Below are positions 43,912 through 53,388 of a stretch of DNA of 64,000 bases, piece by piece. A model generated the notes under the pieces. The model made no database searches, had not been told where the DNA came from, and saw only the letters and a program-made list of their open reading frames with translations. Source of the stretch: an uncultured SAR116 cluster alpha proteobacterium (lineage in GTDB: Bacteria; Pseudomonadota; Alphaproteobacteria; Puniceispirillales; Marisalimonadaceae); NCBI GenBank assembly GCA_902619615.1, contig CACNFD010000001.1:121001-185000 (forward strand). The letters run 5' to 3'. The stretch's first letter is position 1. The number at the start of each line of letters is the position of its first letter. A program made the translations under genes and the position numbers.

Positions 43912-44931
43912 ATGATGAAAAATAATAAAAAAAAGATTTGCGTAGTAGGCGCAAGTGGCTTAGTAGGATCTAGTATCGTCAGATATGCTCTAGAAAAAGG
44001 CTATTTTGTAAATGGAACTCTTACAGATAAGTCAGATACAACTAAGGTCAAGTATTTAAAAAAACTCAAAAATTCTAATAACTTAGAATTGTTTAGCGCC
44101 AAAATGGAAAACGAAAAAGATTTTATAAATCCGATGGAAAACACAGATGCTGTTTTTATAGCATGTTTAATTCCCACATATAAGGGTAAAGACGGGACCC
44201 CAGCCAAAAAGATGGATGATAAAAGAGGCTATCAAGAGATAATTAATCCGACAGTTAATGGATGTTTGAACATAATCAAAGCAGCTAAAAATAAAGGTAT
44301 AAAGAATATTATCATATGTTCTTCTACATCTAGCACGAACCCTGTTCCACCTATAGAATTTAAAAATGAAATAGAACATTGGTCCGATGAAAAAGAGCAA
44401 TGTAAAGCCAAAAAATATACATCTGCTACTAAAACAGTTATGGAGAAAATAGCTATTAAATATTGTGAAGAAAATGATATTAGACTTTCAATAATTTTAC
44501 CTACAGGGTTATATGGTGATCCTGTTTTACCTATGCATCTAAAGCATAACCCCTTTATCTGGCTAAAAAGAGTGATTGATGGTGGCATTCCTAGACATGA
44601 GAAAATACCTAACGATTCTGCTTCAATGATACATTTAAGGGATCTAGCAAAAATATTTTTAGCAGTTTACGAAAACCCTAGTGCATCTGGTAGATATTTT
44701 GGAGTTTATAAAAGTCTTCATTGGGAAGATATTTATAATGAATGTAAAAAATTAATACCAAACATGAAAATGCCCCAAGGTTTTTCTGAAACACCTGTAA
44801 AACCAACTACGTTTGATTTCACAAGAAGAGATACACTTAACGTAAAAATAAGAGATTTTTCTTCAACTTTAAAAGAAACAGTTGATTGGCTAAAAACAAA
44901 TCCTTTTTCAGAAGAAATAGGTAATGAATAG
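43912..44931 (+). CDS. NAD(P)-dependent epimerase-like reductase (DFR-type extended SDR)
   Basis: 339 residues. VVGASGLVGSSIV is the nucleotide-binding motif, CSSTSSTNPVPP the serine strand and YTSATKTVMEKIA the YxxxK catalytic pair. It resembles dihydroflavonol reductase or cinnamoyl-CoA reductase-like proteins more than nucleotide-sugar epimerases. The start could be either of two adjacent ATGs. A tiny ORF overlaps its stop. Confidence 0.82.
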   Translation: MMKNNKKKICVVGASGLVGSSIVRYALEKGYFVNGTLTDKSDTTKVKYLKKLKNSNNLELFSAKMENEKDFINPMENTDAVFIACLIPTYKGKDGTPAKKMDDKRGYQEIINPTVNGCLNIIKAAKNKGIKNIIICSSTSSTNPVPPIEFKNEIEHWSDEKEQCKAKKYTSATKTVMEKIAIKYCEENDIRLSIILPTGLYGDPVLPMHLKHNPFIWLKRVIDGGIPRHEKIPNDSASMIHLRDLAKIFLAVYENPSASGRYFGVYKSLHWEDIYNECKKLIPNMKMPQGFSETPVKPTTFDFTRRDTLNVKIRDFSSTLKETVDWLKTNPFSEEIGNE

Positions 44932-45001
44932 ATTAGAACTTGTTTTATTTTCATTATTCATACTCTTTTTACCAACGATATTGTATTGGGTTGATATTTA
45001 A
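44924..45001 (+). CDS. Very small membrane peptide ORF, 25 aa
   Basis: ATG at 44924 overlaps the previous stop, TAA at 44999-45001. The product is a single hydrophobic helix (LELVLFSLFILFLPTILYWV). Similar tiny membrane ORFs occur in compact genomes, but the length makes chance plausible. Reported because of the ATG-stop coupling. Confidence 0.25.
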   Translation: MNRLELVLFSLFILFLPTILYWVDI

Positions 45002-45041
45002 TTCTTTTATTTTTTTCCAATAACATAAATAGGATCTTATT

Positions 45042-45656
45042 ATGAACAATTTCAAAGAAAGAGATTTTTTCCATGAAGGTATGAGAGAATTCCAAGATCT
45101 TTTTGATGGCCGAAGAACAGCTGAAGCTATAGAAAAAAATAGAAAACATTATGAATTTTGGGATGATGAAAAAGAATTAATAAAAAATTCTAAGTTTTTC
45201 TTCATTGCTAGTTCATGGAATGGATATATTGATTGTAATATAAAATCAGGAGATGCAGGTTTTGTAAAAATAGTTGAAAAAGGAATTATTGAGTATCCTG
45301 AATATGACGGAAATTCAATGTATCGTACTGCTGGCAACATTTCTAAAAATCCAAATGTAGCTTTACTTTTTCTGAACTTTGACGGGAAAAGCCGAAGAAT
45401 TAGGATTAATGGTCAGGCAACTATCCATCATGACAAAAAATCTATAGAAGATCATTTTGGTGCAAAGTTTGTTGTGAGAATTAATTGCGAAATATATCCA
45501 AACTGTCCAAGGTATATTCCGAATCTAGAAAAAGATGAATCGTCAGCATATGTGCCAAGAAAGGGTAAAGGAATTCCACCTGCGCCTGAATGGAAAGAAA
45601 GAGATTACATAAAAAATATTTTACCAAAGGATGACCCTCACAAAAATCAAAATTAA
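45042..45656 (+). CDS. FMN-binding split-barrel (PPOX-like) flavoprotein
   Basis: 204 residues. The pattern NSKFFFIASSWNGYIDCNIKSGDAGFV, AGNISKNPNVALLFLNF and KSRRIRINGQATI matches pyridoxamine-5'-phosphate-oxidase-like proteins of the Pfam PPOX clan. Members bind FMN or F420 and reduce or oxidise diverse substrates. No PNPO residues are complete, so pyridoxal synthesis is not claimed. Confidence 0.75.
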   Translation: MNNFKERDFFHEGMREFQDLFDGRRTAEAIEKNRKHYEFWDDEKELIKNSKFFFIASSWNGYIDCNIKSGDAGFVKIVEKGIIEYPEYDGNSMYRTAGNISKNPNVALLFLNFDGKSRRIRINGQATIHHDKKSIEDHFGAKFVVRINCEIYPNCPRYIPNLEKDESSAYVPRKGKGIPPAPEWKERDYIKNILPKDDPHKNQN

Positions 45657-45966
45657 TTGTAGTTACAGAGTGCCTAAGATTGATTCGTGTAGAATTTAAA
45701 TTTTTGTAATAATTTTAACAAATCGATAAAAATATATGCAAAACTTTTAATCAATAATAATTTTTAAATAGAGTTTTCTTTTGTAATGCAAACAAAAGTG
45801 TGACTTGGGTAAAAAGTTAACAAATATATGATTGCCTATTTATTGAGCAAAAATTTTTCATGCTAACTTTTAATTGACTCATTATTTTATTTTATCGATC
45901 CTAGAATACTTTTGAAAGTTATTGGGGAATAACGTTCTAAAGATAAAATAAATTGGAGGAGAAATA
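45657..45966. other. 310-base intergenic region ahead of the sugar ABC operon
   Basis: AT-rich, with no convincing ORF. It holds CTTTTGT-AATGCAA-ACAAAAG at 45778-45798, a 7-bp hairpin of unknown use, and a palindromic AACGTT core at 45931-45936 close to the operon start, which is the centre seen in LacI-family operators. AAAAGTTA and TAACTTTT arms flank the middle. The operon promoter should lie here; I could not place clear -35 and -10 boxes. Confidence 0.4.
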
Positions 45967-47310
45967 ATGAATAAGTTTATTAATTATATTTTTTATAGTC
46001 TATTTTTTTTATTATTTTCAAACTTAGCTAGCGCTGACACAATAAAATTTTGGACTACAGAAGAGCAACCTGCGCGTCTTGCAAAACAAAATGCAATGGC
46101 TGCAGATTTTTGGCAAAAGACTGGTCATGAAGTAGAGGTTATACCTGTATCGGAAAAAGATCTAGGTAAAAGAGCAACAGCTGCATTTGCTGCAGGCGAT
46201 TTACCTGATGTTATTTATCATACATTACAGTATGTTCTCCCATGGTCGGAGGCTGGTATTTTAGACGTAGAAACTAATGATGACATAGTTAATTCTTTAA
46301 TGAAAAGAACCTTTGCGCCAGGCGCTATTAAAATGGCGCAATTTGACGGGAAAACTGCTGCAGTTCCAGTTGACGGCTGGACACAAATGGTAGTTTATCG
46401 TAAAGATATTTTTGATGCAGCTGGATTAGCTCCACCAAATAGCTATGCAAATATTGAAAAAGCAATAGATAAATTACATAACCCACCAAATATGTACGGT
46501 TTTGTTGCAGCAACTAAGGTTGATGAAAATTTTATGAGTCAAGTTTTGGAGCATGTTTTTTTAGCTAATGGGGTATCGCCTGTAAATAAAAATGGTTTCA
46601 GCCCACTAGACGAGAAAGCAACCTCTGAGGTTTTAAATTTTTATAAAAAGATTGCTAAAGCTTCTCCAGCTGGCGAGTTATACTGGAAACAATCTCGAGC
46701 AATTTATTTTGCTGGTAAAGCTGCTATGATTATATGGTCACCTTTTATTTTAGATGAATTAGCTGGTTTAAGAAACTCCGCACCACCAACAATCAATGAT
46801 GACCCAACTTCAAAGGCTTTAGCACAAAAAACTGGAATTGTAACAACATTTGGAGGTCCATCTAATCCTGCAGGCGCTGCTTGGGCAGATATACGTTATT
46901 TTGGAGTAACCTCAGACGCAAATACTGACGTTGCTGCAGAGTTTGTTAAATATTCAATGAAAGATGGATATACTGCTACACTTTCAATTGCACCAGAGGG
47001 CAAATTCCCAGTTCGTAGAGGTGAGCCTTTTGATACAGCAAAATATGTAAATGCATGGTCAAAGTTACCAGTTGGAGTTGATAGAAAGGCTCCTTTATCA
47101 GAATTATATTCAGATCTTACAATTAATAAAATTGTTTCTGGACTTCAAACTGCTGATAGATGGGGTGTAAAAGAAGGTCAACTATCTTTAGCATCAAAAA
47201 TTATAAATTCACAAATTATTAATCGAGTAGTTCGTGAATTCATTGATGATCAAATTGATGTTAAGACTGCTGTAAGTAAGTTAAATAAAGAACTTTCAAA
47301 AATAAATTAA
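45967..47310 (+). CDS. Sugar ABC transporter substrate-binding protein (CUT1, family 1)
   Basis: 447 residues with a signal peptide ending ASA near residue 23. The mature start DTIKFWTTEEQPARLAKQN, an AAFAAGDLPDVIYH strand, and PSNPAGAAWADIRYFGV are typical of family 1 binding proteins. It captures a sugar or sugar derivative in the periplasm. A GGAGG ribosome binding site precedes the ATG. It leads the operon with two permeases, a GH63-like hydrolase and the ATPase. Confidence 0.88.
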   Translation: MNKFINYIFYSLFFLLFSNLASADTIKFWTTEEQPARLAKQNAMAADFWQKTGHEVEVIPVSEKDLGKRATAAFAAGDLPDVIYHTLQYVLPWSEAGILDVETNDDIVNSLMKRTFAPGAIKMAQFDGKTAAVPVDGWTQMVVYRKDIFDAAGLAPPNSYANIEKAIDKLHNPPNMYGFVAATKVDENFMSQVLEHVFLANGVSPVNKNGFSPLDEKATSEVLNFYKKIAKASPAGELYWKQSRAIYFAGKAAMIIWSPFILDELAGLRNSAPPTINDDPTSKALAQKTGIVTTFGGPSNPAGAAWADIRYFGVTSDANTDVAAEFVKYSMKDGYTATLSIAPEGKFPVRRGEPFDTAKYVNAWSKLPVGVDRKAPLSELYSDLTINKIVSGLQTADRWGVKEGQLSLASKIINSQIINRVVREFIDDQIDVKTAVSKLNKELSKIN

Positions 47311-47317
47311 ATTATTC

Positions 47318-47351
47318 GTTAGACGATCTATATAAGGTCGTCTAACTTTTT
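47318..47351 (+). terminator. Intra-operon terminator or attenuator after the binding-protein gene
   Basis: GTTAGACGATC (47318-47328) pairs with GGTCGTCTAAC (47336-47346) around TATATAA, with one G-T wobble, then five Ts. It should reduce transcription past the binding-protein gene, giving more binding protein than permease. Confidence 0.8.
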
Positions 47352-47374
47352 ATTATAATTTAAAGTATTTTTGA

Positions 47375-48658
47375 ATGACAAATATCAAAAAAAAAAATAA
47401 GAACACTTTATTAGAAAAAGAAAAAAAACTTGGCCTAATACTTCTACTACCAACTATTTTAATAGTATTATCTGTAGTTATATTTCCACTCTTAGCTAAT
47501 TTTTGGATTTCCTTTAAACCAGTATCATTGGGAGATCTGCGTCCACCAAAACTTATAGTAAAAGAACGCATTAAAGGCAATTTATCTGACAAAAGTCAAA
47601 TTGCAGAAATTCAATATAGATACAGAAATTCATCGATTAAATATGATCTCGAAAATGTGATAATTAAGGACATAATACCAAATGGTTTCACTGTTAAAGA
47701 TTTGCAACCAGCCCGATTTTGTAGGATAAAATTAAAAGAAATAACATGTAATTTAAATAATGTTTCCTCAAGATCTTCTGGAAAGATAATTATTAAAATT
47801 CATAAGAATGATCAATGGCAAAAAGAATTAGATAACCCCAAAAAAACAAAACCGTTAGTAACTTTTTCAAGCAAAAATGTACTAACTTCTTTTGAATTTA
47901 ACACTGAAAATTTTAAAAAAGTTTTTTCTGCTTCCGAATTTTTTGAAGTATTAAAAGTTTCTTTTTACTACACTATATTTGGTACCGCTGGAGCATTGTT
48001 GGTTGGACTTCTAGCAGCACAAATTTTACAAAAATCTTTTAGGGGGAGATCTATTGTTCGTGGTTTACTTCTTTTCCCTTATGTCTCGCCAGTAATAGCA
48101 GTAGCTTTTGCGTGGGTAATATTATTTGATCCTTTTTCAGGTATTGTAAATTCAATGTTAGTTCAAATGAATGTAATTGATAAACCAATTAATTTTTTTG
48201 GACAAAAATATACTGACATTATCATTTTTGGTTATGTCTTTAAATTTCCTTTAGCTTTATCAATGGTTATAGCTTTTGAAATTTGGAGATATTTTCCTCT
48301 TTCTTTTTTATTTATTCTTGCACGTATGCAGTCATTTCCTGAGGAAGTATATGACGCAGCCAAAATGGATGGGGCGTCACCATTACAACAATTCTATTAT
48401 ATTTCGCTTCCATTTTTGATTGGTATTATGTCTATTTTATTCTTACTAAGATTCATATGGACCTTTAATAAATTTGATGACATTTTCTTACTCACTGGTG
48501 GTAATGCAGGAACGAGAACCTTTACTGTAAATGTTTATGAACAAGCATTTGCAGTTTCAAATCTTGGAGCAGGAGCAGCTGTGGCAGTAGTAATTTTTAT
48601 ATTTCTACTTACATTCTCTTTACTTTTTATGAGATATTCAAAAAAGGAAACATTTTAA
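47375..48658 (+). CDS. Sugar ABC permease (MalF-like) with an extra periplasmic domain
   Basis: 427 residues, ATG 47375. TM1 lies at about 20-47. Residues 48-185 form a periplasmic insert before the usual FKKVFSASEFFEVLKVSFYYT segment. Residues 68-142 resemble a DUF11-like beta-sandwich (NVIIKDIIPNGFTV, two cysteines at 116 and 125, SSGKIIIKI). Five more helices and the EAA loop (EEVYDAAKMDGASPLQQFYYISLPFL) follow. Typical CUT1 permeases have a short loop here. It may contact the binding protein. Confidence 0.85.
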   Translation: MTNIKKKNKNTLLEKEKKLGLILLLPTILIVLSVVIFPLLANFWISFKPVSLGDLRPPKLIVKERIKGNLSDKSQIAEIQYRYRNSSIKYDLENVIIKDIIPNGFTVKDLQPARFCRIKLKEITCNLNNVSSRSSGKIIIKIHKNDQWQKELDNPKKTKPLVTFSSKNVLTSFEFNTENFKKVFSASEFFEVLKVSFYYTIFGTAGALLVGLLAAQILQKSFRGRSIVRGLLLFPYVSPVIAVAFAWVILFDPFSGIVNSMLVQMNVIDKPINFFGQKYTDIIIFGYVFKFPLALSMVIAFEIWRYFPLSFLFILARMQSFPEEVYDAAKMDGASPLQQFYYISLPFLIGIMSILFLLRFIWTFNKFDDIFLLTGGNAGTRTFTVNVYEQAFAVSNLGAGAAVAVVIFIFLLTFSLLFMRYSKKETF

Positions 48659-48659
48659 A

Positions 48660-49883
48660 ATGTTTTGGAAATATGGCTTATTTTTTTCAATTTTGTCTGG
48701 AGGTATATGGGGTGTTTTTTGGCAAATCTTTTTTACCGTAATTGGCATTTTAACCCTTGGAACTCCATTGAGTTTAGAGTTAAGTCAAATTATGATTATT
48801 GGGCCATTAGCAGGAATTTTGTACATCAAAAGTCAAAAATTTTTATCCATAAAATTCCATCTTACTGCAATAATTATAATTACTTTTCTAATTTTTATTT
48901 CTCACTTAGGAAACCCATATAAAGCAGAAGATGAAAATCAACTAATAATATTTATGCTAATTTTATTAACTTCGTTTTTTATATGGGTAAGTTTGAACCA
49001 TTGTTTATATAATTTAAGTCCTGGGAAATTGTCAAAACACGACATTGAAAGTTTTTTCATAAAATTTATGTGGGGAATAGGTTTAATTATATTAATTTTG
49101 ATTACCTTAATTCCATTTTATATCATGATTATGACGAGTTTAAAAAATCAACAGAGTTTGATTTTAAACCCTCTAGATTTATCTGTTAATTTAAATACCG
49201 ATTTTAAAACTCTTTTTAATTCTTACATCGAATTGTTTACTAATTTCAATTTTCATTTGTTTTTAATTAATTCTTTCATTGTATCCTGCACTACAGTTAT
49301 TATAACTCTATTTTTTTCAATTCCTGGAGCTTATGCACTTGCTAGATTAAGGATACCTAACAAAAAAATTTTTTCCGGTACTGTAATTTTAATTTATTTA
49401 ATTCCGTCTATAGTATTAATTATTCCACTCTATGCAGTATTTTCTTATATAGGCTTACGAAATTCTTTATTTGGTCTAATACTTGTTTACCCAGCAACTA
49501 CAATTCCAGTTGCGCTTTATATGCTAAGAGGTTACTTCAGCGCATTATCAAGCGAAATTGATGATGCAGCGTTAATGGATGGTCTTTCTCGTATTCAGAT
49601 AATTTTAAAAATAGCTATACCTCTATCTAAACCAGCTATTGTTAGTGTTGGGTTATATGTTTTCATGATTGCTTGGAATGAATTCTTAATTGCATTCATG
49701 TTTTTGGATGATCCCAGTATATTTACATTGTCTAGAGGTATCATGTCTTTAAACTCTTCAGAAATTCCACAACAGCACCTAATGGCAGGTGCAGTAATAG
49801 CAACAATTCCTGTTATGATAATTTTTCTGTATTTAGAAAAATTTTTGATATCTGGTCTTTCAGCAGGTGGAGTTAAAGGATAA
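48660..49883 (+). CDS. Sugar ABC permease (MalG-like) with an N-terminal membrane extension
   Basis: 407 residues, ATG one base after the MalF-like stop. About the first 140 residues carry four extra hydrophobic helices before the canonical MalG-like region starting FFIKFMWGIGLI. The EAA motif EIDDAALMDGLSRIQIILKIAIPLSKPAI identifies it. It overlaps the GH63-like gene by one base (TAATG). The extension is unusual; most MalG proteins have about 280 residues. Confidence 0.85.
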   Translation: MFWKYGLFFSILSGGIWGVFWQIFFTVIGILTLGTPLSLELSQIMIIGPLAGILYIKSQKFLSIKFHLTAIIIITFLIFISHLGNPYKAEDENQLIIFMLILLTSFFIWVSLNHCLYNLSPGKLSKHDIESFFIKFMWGIGLIILILITLIPFYIMIMTSLKNQQSLILNPLDLSVNLNTDFKTLFNSYIELFTNFNFHLFLINSFIVSCTTVIITLFFSIPGAYALARLRIPNKKIFSGTVILIYLIPSIVLIIPLYAVFSYIGLRNSLFGLILVYPATTIPVALYMLRGYFSALSSEIDDAALMDGLSRIQIILKIAIPLSKPAIVSVGLYVFMIAWNEFLIAFMFLDDPSIFTLSRGIMSLNSSEIPQQHLMAGAVIATIPVMIIFLYLEKFLISGLSAGGVKG

Positions 49884-51175
49884 TGATTGAAGAAAAATTT
49901 CAAAATGCAGTTGAAATAATAACCAAAAATGACCGTGGTGGATATACTGTCCCAACTTCTAAACTTTATCCACACCAATGGAATTGGGACTCTGCTTTTA
50001 CAGCTTTAGGTATTTCTACTTATAACAAAACTAGAGCATGGCAAGAATTAATTTTGTTGATTAAAGCACAATGGAAAAATGGAATGATACCTCATATAAT
50101 TTTTCATAAAAATGATCCAAATTATTTTCCTGGTCCAAATCATTGGCAAATCAAATCAAATGCTAATACTAGTTGTCACTCTCAACCACCAGTGTTGGCA
50201 AGCATAATTTGGGATATGGTAAAAAATGGAAATAATTATGATTTAAAGAAAGGTCAAAGTCTTTTTAACTCTTTAATGGCTTATCACGAATGGTTTTTTT
50301 CAGCAAGAGATCCAAATAATGAGGGTTTTATAAGCATAATTCACCCTTGGGAGTCTGGAAGGGATAATTGTCCTGATTGGGACTTAGGTTTACATAATGT
50401 CAATGTTCCTGATAATTTTGGAGATTATGTTAGATGCGATACGTCACATGTAGAAATATCTCAGAGACCTACAAATAAAGATTATGATAAATTTATGTCT
50501 ATAGTCGAATATGGAAGAAACTGTAATTGGGACCCAAAAAAAATGTATGATGAGGGTCCTTTCTTGGCAATTGATCCAGGAATAAATTTTATTTTTTTAA
50601 AGGCAAATAAAGATCTTTTATCATTAGCAAAATTATTTAATTATAAAAACAGAGTAAATAAGATTGAGAGTTGGATAAATAAACTTGAGGACGGTTGCCA
50701 AAATTTTTGGAATGATAAAGTAAAAGCTTTCACTGCATTTGACATGAGAAGCAATCAATTCTGCGATGCTATAACTAACGCATCAATGCTTTGCTTATAT
50801 GCTAGCACAGGTTCAGATAAACAAAAAAATTATACAATTAAGCATTGTGAGCGAATTTTAAATAGTTGTGTTTATGGAATGCCTAGCGTCGATCCAAAAC
50901 ATAAAAAATTTGAAAGTGAAAGATATTGGAGAGGTCCTGTTTGGTCAATCATGAATTATATGATCTCACATGGTTTAGAGCATGAAGGTGAATACTCACT
51001 AGCCAAAAGAATTAAGGATGATACTATTAAACTTATAGAGGTTGGTGGTATGTATGAATATTTTAACCCACATACAGGGAAAGGCCTTGGTGGACATGAT
51101 TTCTCATGGACTGCTGCAATTTTATTAGTATTTGGTAGAGATAGTTCTAATTTAAAGTTTACAACCAATAAGTGA
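49883..51175 (+). CDS. GH63-like glycosidase (mannosyl/glucosylglycerate hydrolase type)
   Basis: 430 residues, no signal peptide, so cytoplasmic. The (alpha/alpha)6 family landmarks are HQWNWDSAF near the start, HPWESGRDNCPDWD with the likely acid Asp, RYWRGPVWSIMNYM and GHDFSWTAA. This motif set is known from mannosylglycerate and glucosylglycerate hydrolases of GH63. It sits between permease and ATPase, so it probably cleaves the transported compatible-solute glycoside inside the cell. The exact glycoside is not determined. Confidence 0.75.
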   Translation: MIEEKFQNAVEIITKNDRGGYTVPTSKLYPHQWNWDSAFTALGISTYNKTRAWQELILLIKAQWKNGMIPHIIFHKNDPNYFPGPNHWQIKSNANTSCHSQPPVLASIIWDMVKNGNNYDLKKGQSLFNSLMAYHEWFFSARDPNNEGFISIIHPWESGRDNCPDWDLGLHNVNVPDNFGDYVRCDTSHVEISQRPTNKDYDKFMSIVEYGRNCNWDPKKMYDEGPFLAIDPGINFIFLKANKDLLSLAKLFNYKNRVNKIESWINKLEDGCQNFWNDKVKAFTAFDMRSNQFCDAITNASMLCLYASTGSDKQKNYTIKHCERILNSCVYGMPSVDPKHKKFESERYWRGPVWSIMNYMISHGLEHEGEYSLAKRIKDDTIKLIEVGGMYEYFNPHTGKGLGGHDFSWTAAILLVFGRDSSNLKFTTNK

Positions 51176-51182
51176 GCACATA

Positions 51183-52238
51183 ATGGCTTCTATTATTTTA
51201 CAAAATATCTCAAAATGGTTTTCCAATAATCAAGTAATTAAAAATATTGACCTAAACATTAAAGATGGAGAATTCATTGTTTTTGTAGGTCCCTCGGGAT
51301 GTGGAAAATCAACACTTTTAAGAATTATCTCTGGTCTTGAAGATTTAAATGATGGAACTGTTTTAATTGACGATTTGGATGTGACAGAAAAAATTCCATA
51401 TGATCGCGGACTATCAATGGTTTTTCAATCTTATGCACTGTATCCTCATATGAATGTTTTTGATAACATAGGTTTTTCTTTGAAAACCTCAGGCGTAAAG
51501 AGTGATGTTTTAAAAACAAAAGTTGGAGAAGTTGCAAAAATTCTTCAGCTAGAAGATCTGCTACATAGACTACCTAAACAACTATCTGGAGGACAAAAAC
51601 AAAGAGTTGCAATTGGAAGAGCAATTATTAGGAAACCCAAAGCATTCTTGTTTGATGAACCACTTTCTAATCTAGATGCAGCACTGAGAGTTGAAATGCG
51701 TTTGGAAATCTCAAAATTGCATAAAGAACTTGGAGTTACCACAATTTATGTTACTCATGACCAGGTTGAAGCCATGACACTTGCAGATAAGATAGTTGTT
51801 CTTAACGAAGGAAAAATTATTCAAATTGGTTCTCCAAACAAACTTTACAATTATCCAAAAAATTTATTTGTTGCAGAATTTATTGGCACACCAAAAATGA
51901 ATATTTTAAACTGCATTAAAAAAGAAGAATATATTTATTTAGACGAAAATAAAAAAACTAATATTAAAACTAAAAAAGAAAAAATATTCAAACTGGGAAT
52001 AAGACCGGATAATATAGAAATTTGCAAATCTGAAAAAAATATATTGAGTGGGCAAATAAAATTTTGTGAATACTTAGGTTCTGAACAATACGTTTATGTT
52101 GATTGTGGGATTAATAATAAGCTAATTATAATAAAAATAGACCCAAATATTAAAGTTGTTCTTAATGAGAAGATAGGCTTGAAATTTAATTCTAAATATG
52201 TGCATTTTTTTTCTAAGGATGGTCTAAGATTAATTTAA
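51183..52238 (+). CDS. Sugar ABC transporter ATPase (MalK/UgpC-type)
   Basis: 351 residues. Walker A GPSGCGKST, Q-loop VFQSYALYPHM, signature LSGGQKQRVAIGRAI, Walker B AFLFDEPLSNLDA and H-loop VTHDQVEAM. A C-terminal TOBE-type regulatory domain (LGIRPDNIEI) follows. It energises the two permeases. It ends the operon. Confidence 0.93.
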   Translation: MASIILQNISKWFSNNQVIKNIDLNIKDGEFIVFVGPSGCGKSTLLRIISGLEDLNDGTVLIDDLDVTEKIPYDRGLSMVFQSYALYPHMNVFDNIGFSLKTSGVKSDVLKTKVGEVAKILQLEDLLHRLPKQLSGGQKQRVAIGRAIIRKPKAFLFDEPLSNLDAALRVEMRLEISKLHKELGVTTIYVTHDQVEAMTLADKIVVLNEGKIIQIGSPNKLYNYPKNLFVAEFIGTPKMNILNCIKKEEYIYLDENKKTNIKTKKEKIFKLGIRPDNIEICKSEKNILSGQIKFCEYLGSEQYVYVDCGINNKLIIIKIDPNIKVVLNEKIGLKFNSKYVHFFSKDGLRLI

Positions 52239-52413
52239 AATATTTATTATTAAATCGCGGCTATTCAACTTTCATAGTTTCATAAATTTATGAGTTTATT
52301 ATAGTCAAAAATAAAAAATTCTATTACTTAGAAACTTATTCGCAAAGTAACTTGATTTAATTAAACCTTAATGTGCTTAATTAAATTTTAATTTTAGTAG
52401 TGTGTAAGAAAAA

Positions 52414-53265
52414 ATGAAAACAAAAAATACTAAGAAGATAATGACTGTTTCTGGAGAATATAGTGTAAGAAATTTTACTGTTGCAGACATTCAGTCATAC
52501 AAAGGTAAACGTCAACTTACGAAAACAATTCCTTTTTCAGAAGAAGAAGCTGAAGCTGCTGAGACTGCAGGCATTGAGACACTTAATATAAGGCATAATC
52601 CAGAAAGACCTGAGATTTCAAAAGCTCTAAGAGCTGCTGCTCCAAATACATTTATGAGTTTTGCACTTCCGATGCAGTCTGCTAAATCCGAATATGATGC
52701 TTTAAAATTGTCTTTTGATGCGATGGAACTTGGAGCCGATTCTGTAATATGCGGAACATGGGGTGTAAAGTTTATTGAAGCTATCGCTCATGCAGGCATA
52801 CCGACTGAAGGTCATATAGGACTTGTGCCTAGACGAAGTACTTGGACAGGAGGCTTTAAGGCAGTAGGAAAAACAGTAGAACAAGCTAAAAAACTATATG
52901 ATGATATTAAAATTCTTGAAAATATAGGTGTATGGGCTGTTGAAGTCGAAGTTATACCAGAAAATATCATGGCCATTCTATCTCCACAAACTTCATTAAT
53001 TACATCATCTCTAGGAAGTGGTGTTGGAGATATACAATTTTTATTTGCAGAAGATATTTTAGGTAACACTAATGGACCATATCCACGTCATTCAAAGCAG
53101 TATGCTGATCTTTATGAGTTAAAACAAAAGTTACAACAAACCAGAATAAATGCTTTCAAAAATTATATTAAAGATGTAAAGGACAATCAATTTCCAGATA
53201 AAGACGTTACTGTAAGCGCTAATGATGACGTTGTAAATGCACTTGAAAAATATATAAAAAAATAA
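52414..53265 (+). CDS. PanB-superfamily protein lacking the usual metal ligands
   Basis: 283 residues with the PanB/PEP-mutase barrel pattern: GHIGLVPRRSTWTGGF, a VEVEVIPENIMAIL segment with the catalytic-type Glu, and LGSGVGDIQFLFAEDILG. The VGDSL loop that binds metal in ketopantoate hydroxymethyltransferase reads LNIRH here, and the DLPF loop reads FALPM, so both metal aspartates are lost. It is unlikely to make ketopantoate. No PanC is nearby. Confidence 0.65.
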   Translation: MKTKNTKKIMTVSGEYSVRNFTVADIQSYKGKRQLTKTIPFSEEEAEAAETAGIETLNIRHNPERPEISKALRAAAPNTFMSFALPMQSAKSEYDALKLSFDAMELGADSVICGTWGVKFIEAIAHAGIPTEGHIGLVPRRSTWTGGFKAVGKTVEQAKKLYDDIKILENIGVWAVEVEVIPENIMAILSPQTSLITSSLGSGVGDIQFLFAEDILGNTNGPYPRHSKQYADLYELKQKLQQTRINAFKNYIKDVKDNQFPDKDVTVSANDDVVNALEKYIKK

Positions 53266-53388
53266 AAAATTGTATTTGAATTATTTAAATAATGCACCAA
53301 AATAAGTATCATTATTGGATAGTCACATAAACTTTAATAGTATTATCTAATAAAAATTAATTTTGGAATTATAAAAGGAAGAGTACTT

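Noticed and set aside
52280..52293. A perfect 14-base palindrome TCATAAATTTATGA
   Set aside because: It is entirely AT-rich except for the ends, has no partner site and is likely to occur by chance at this composition.
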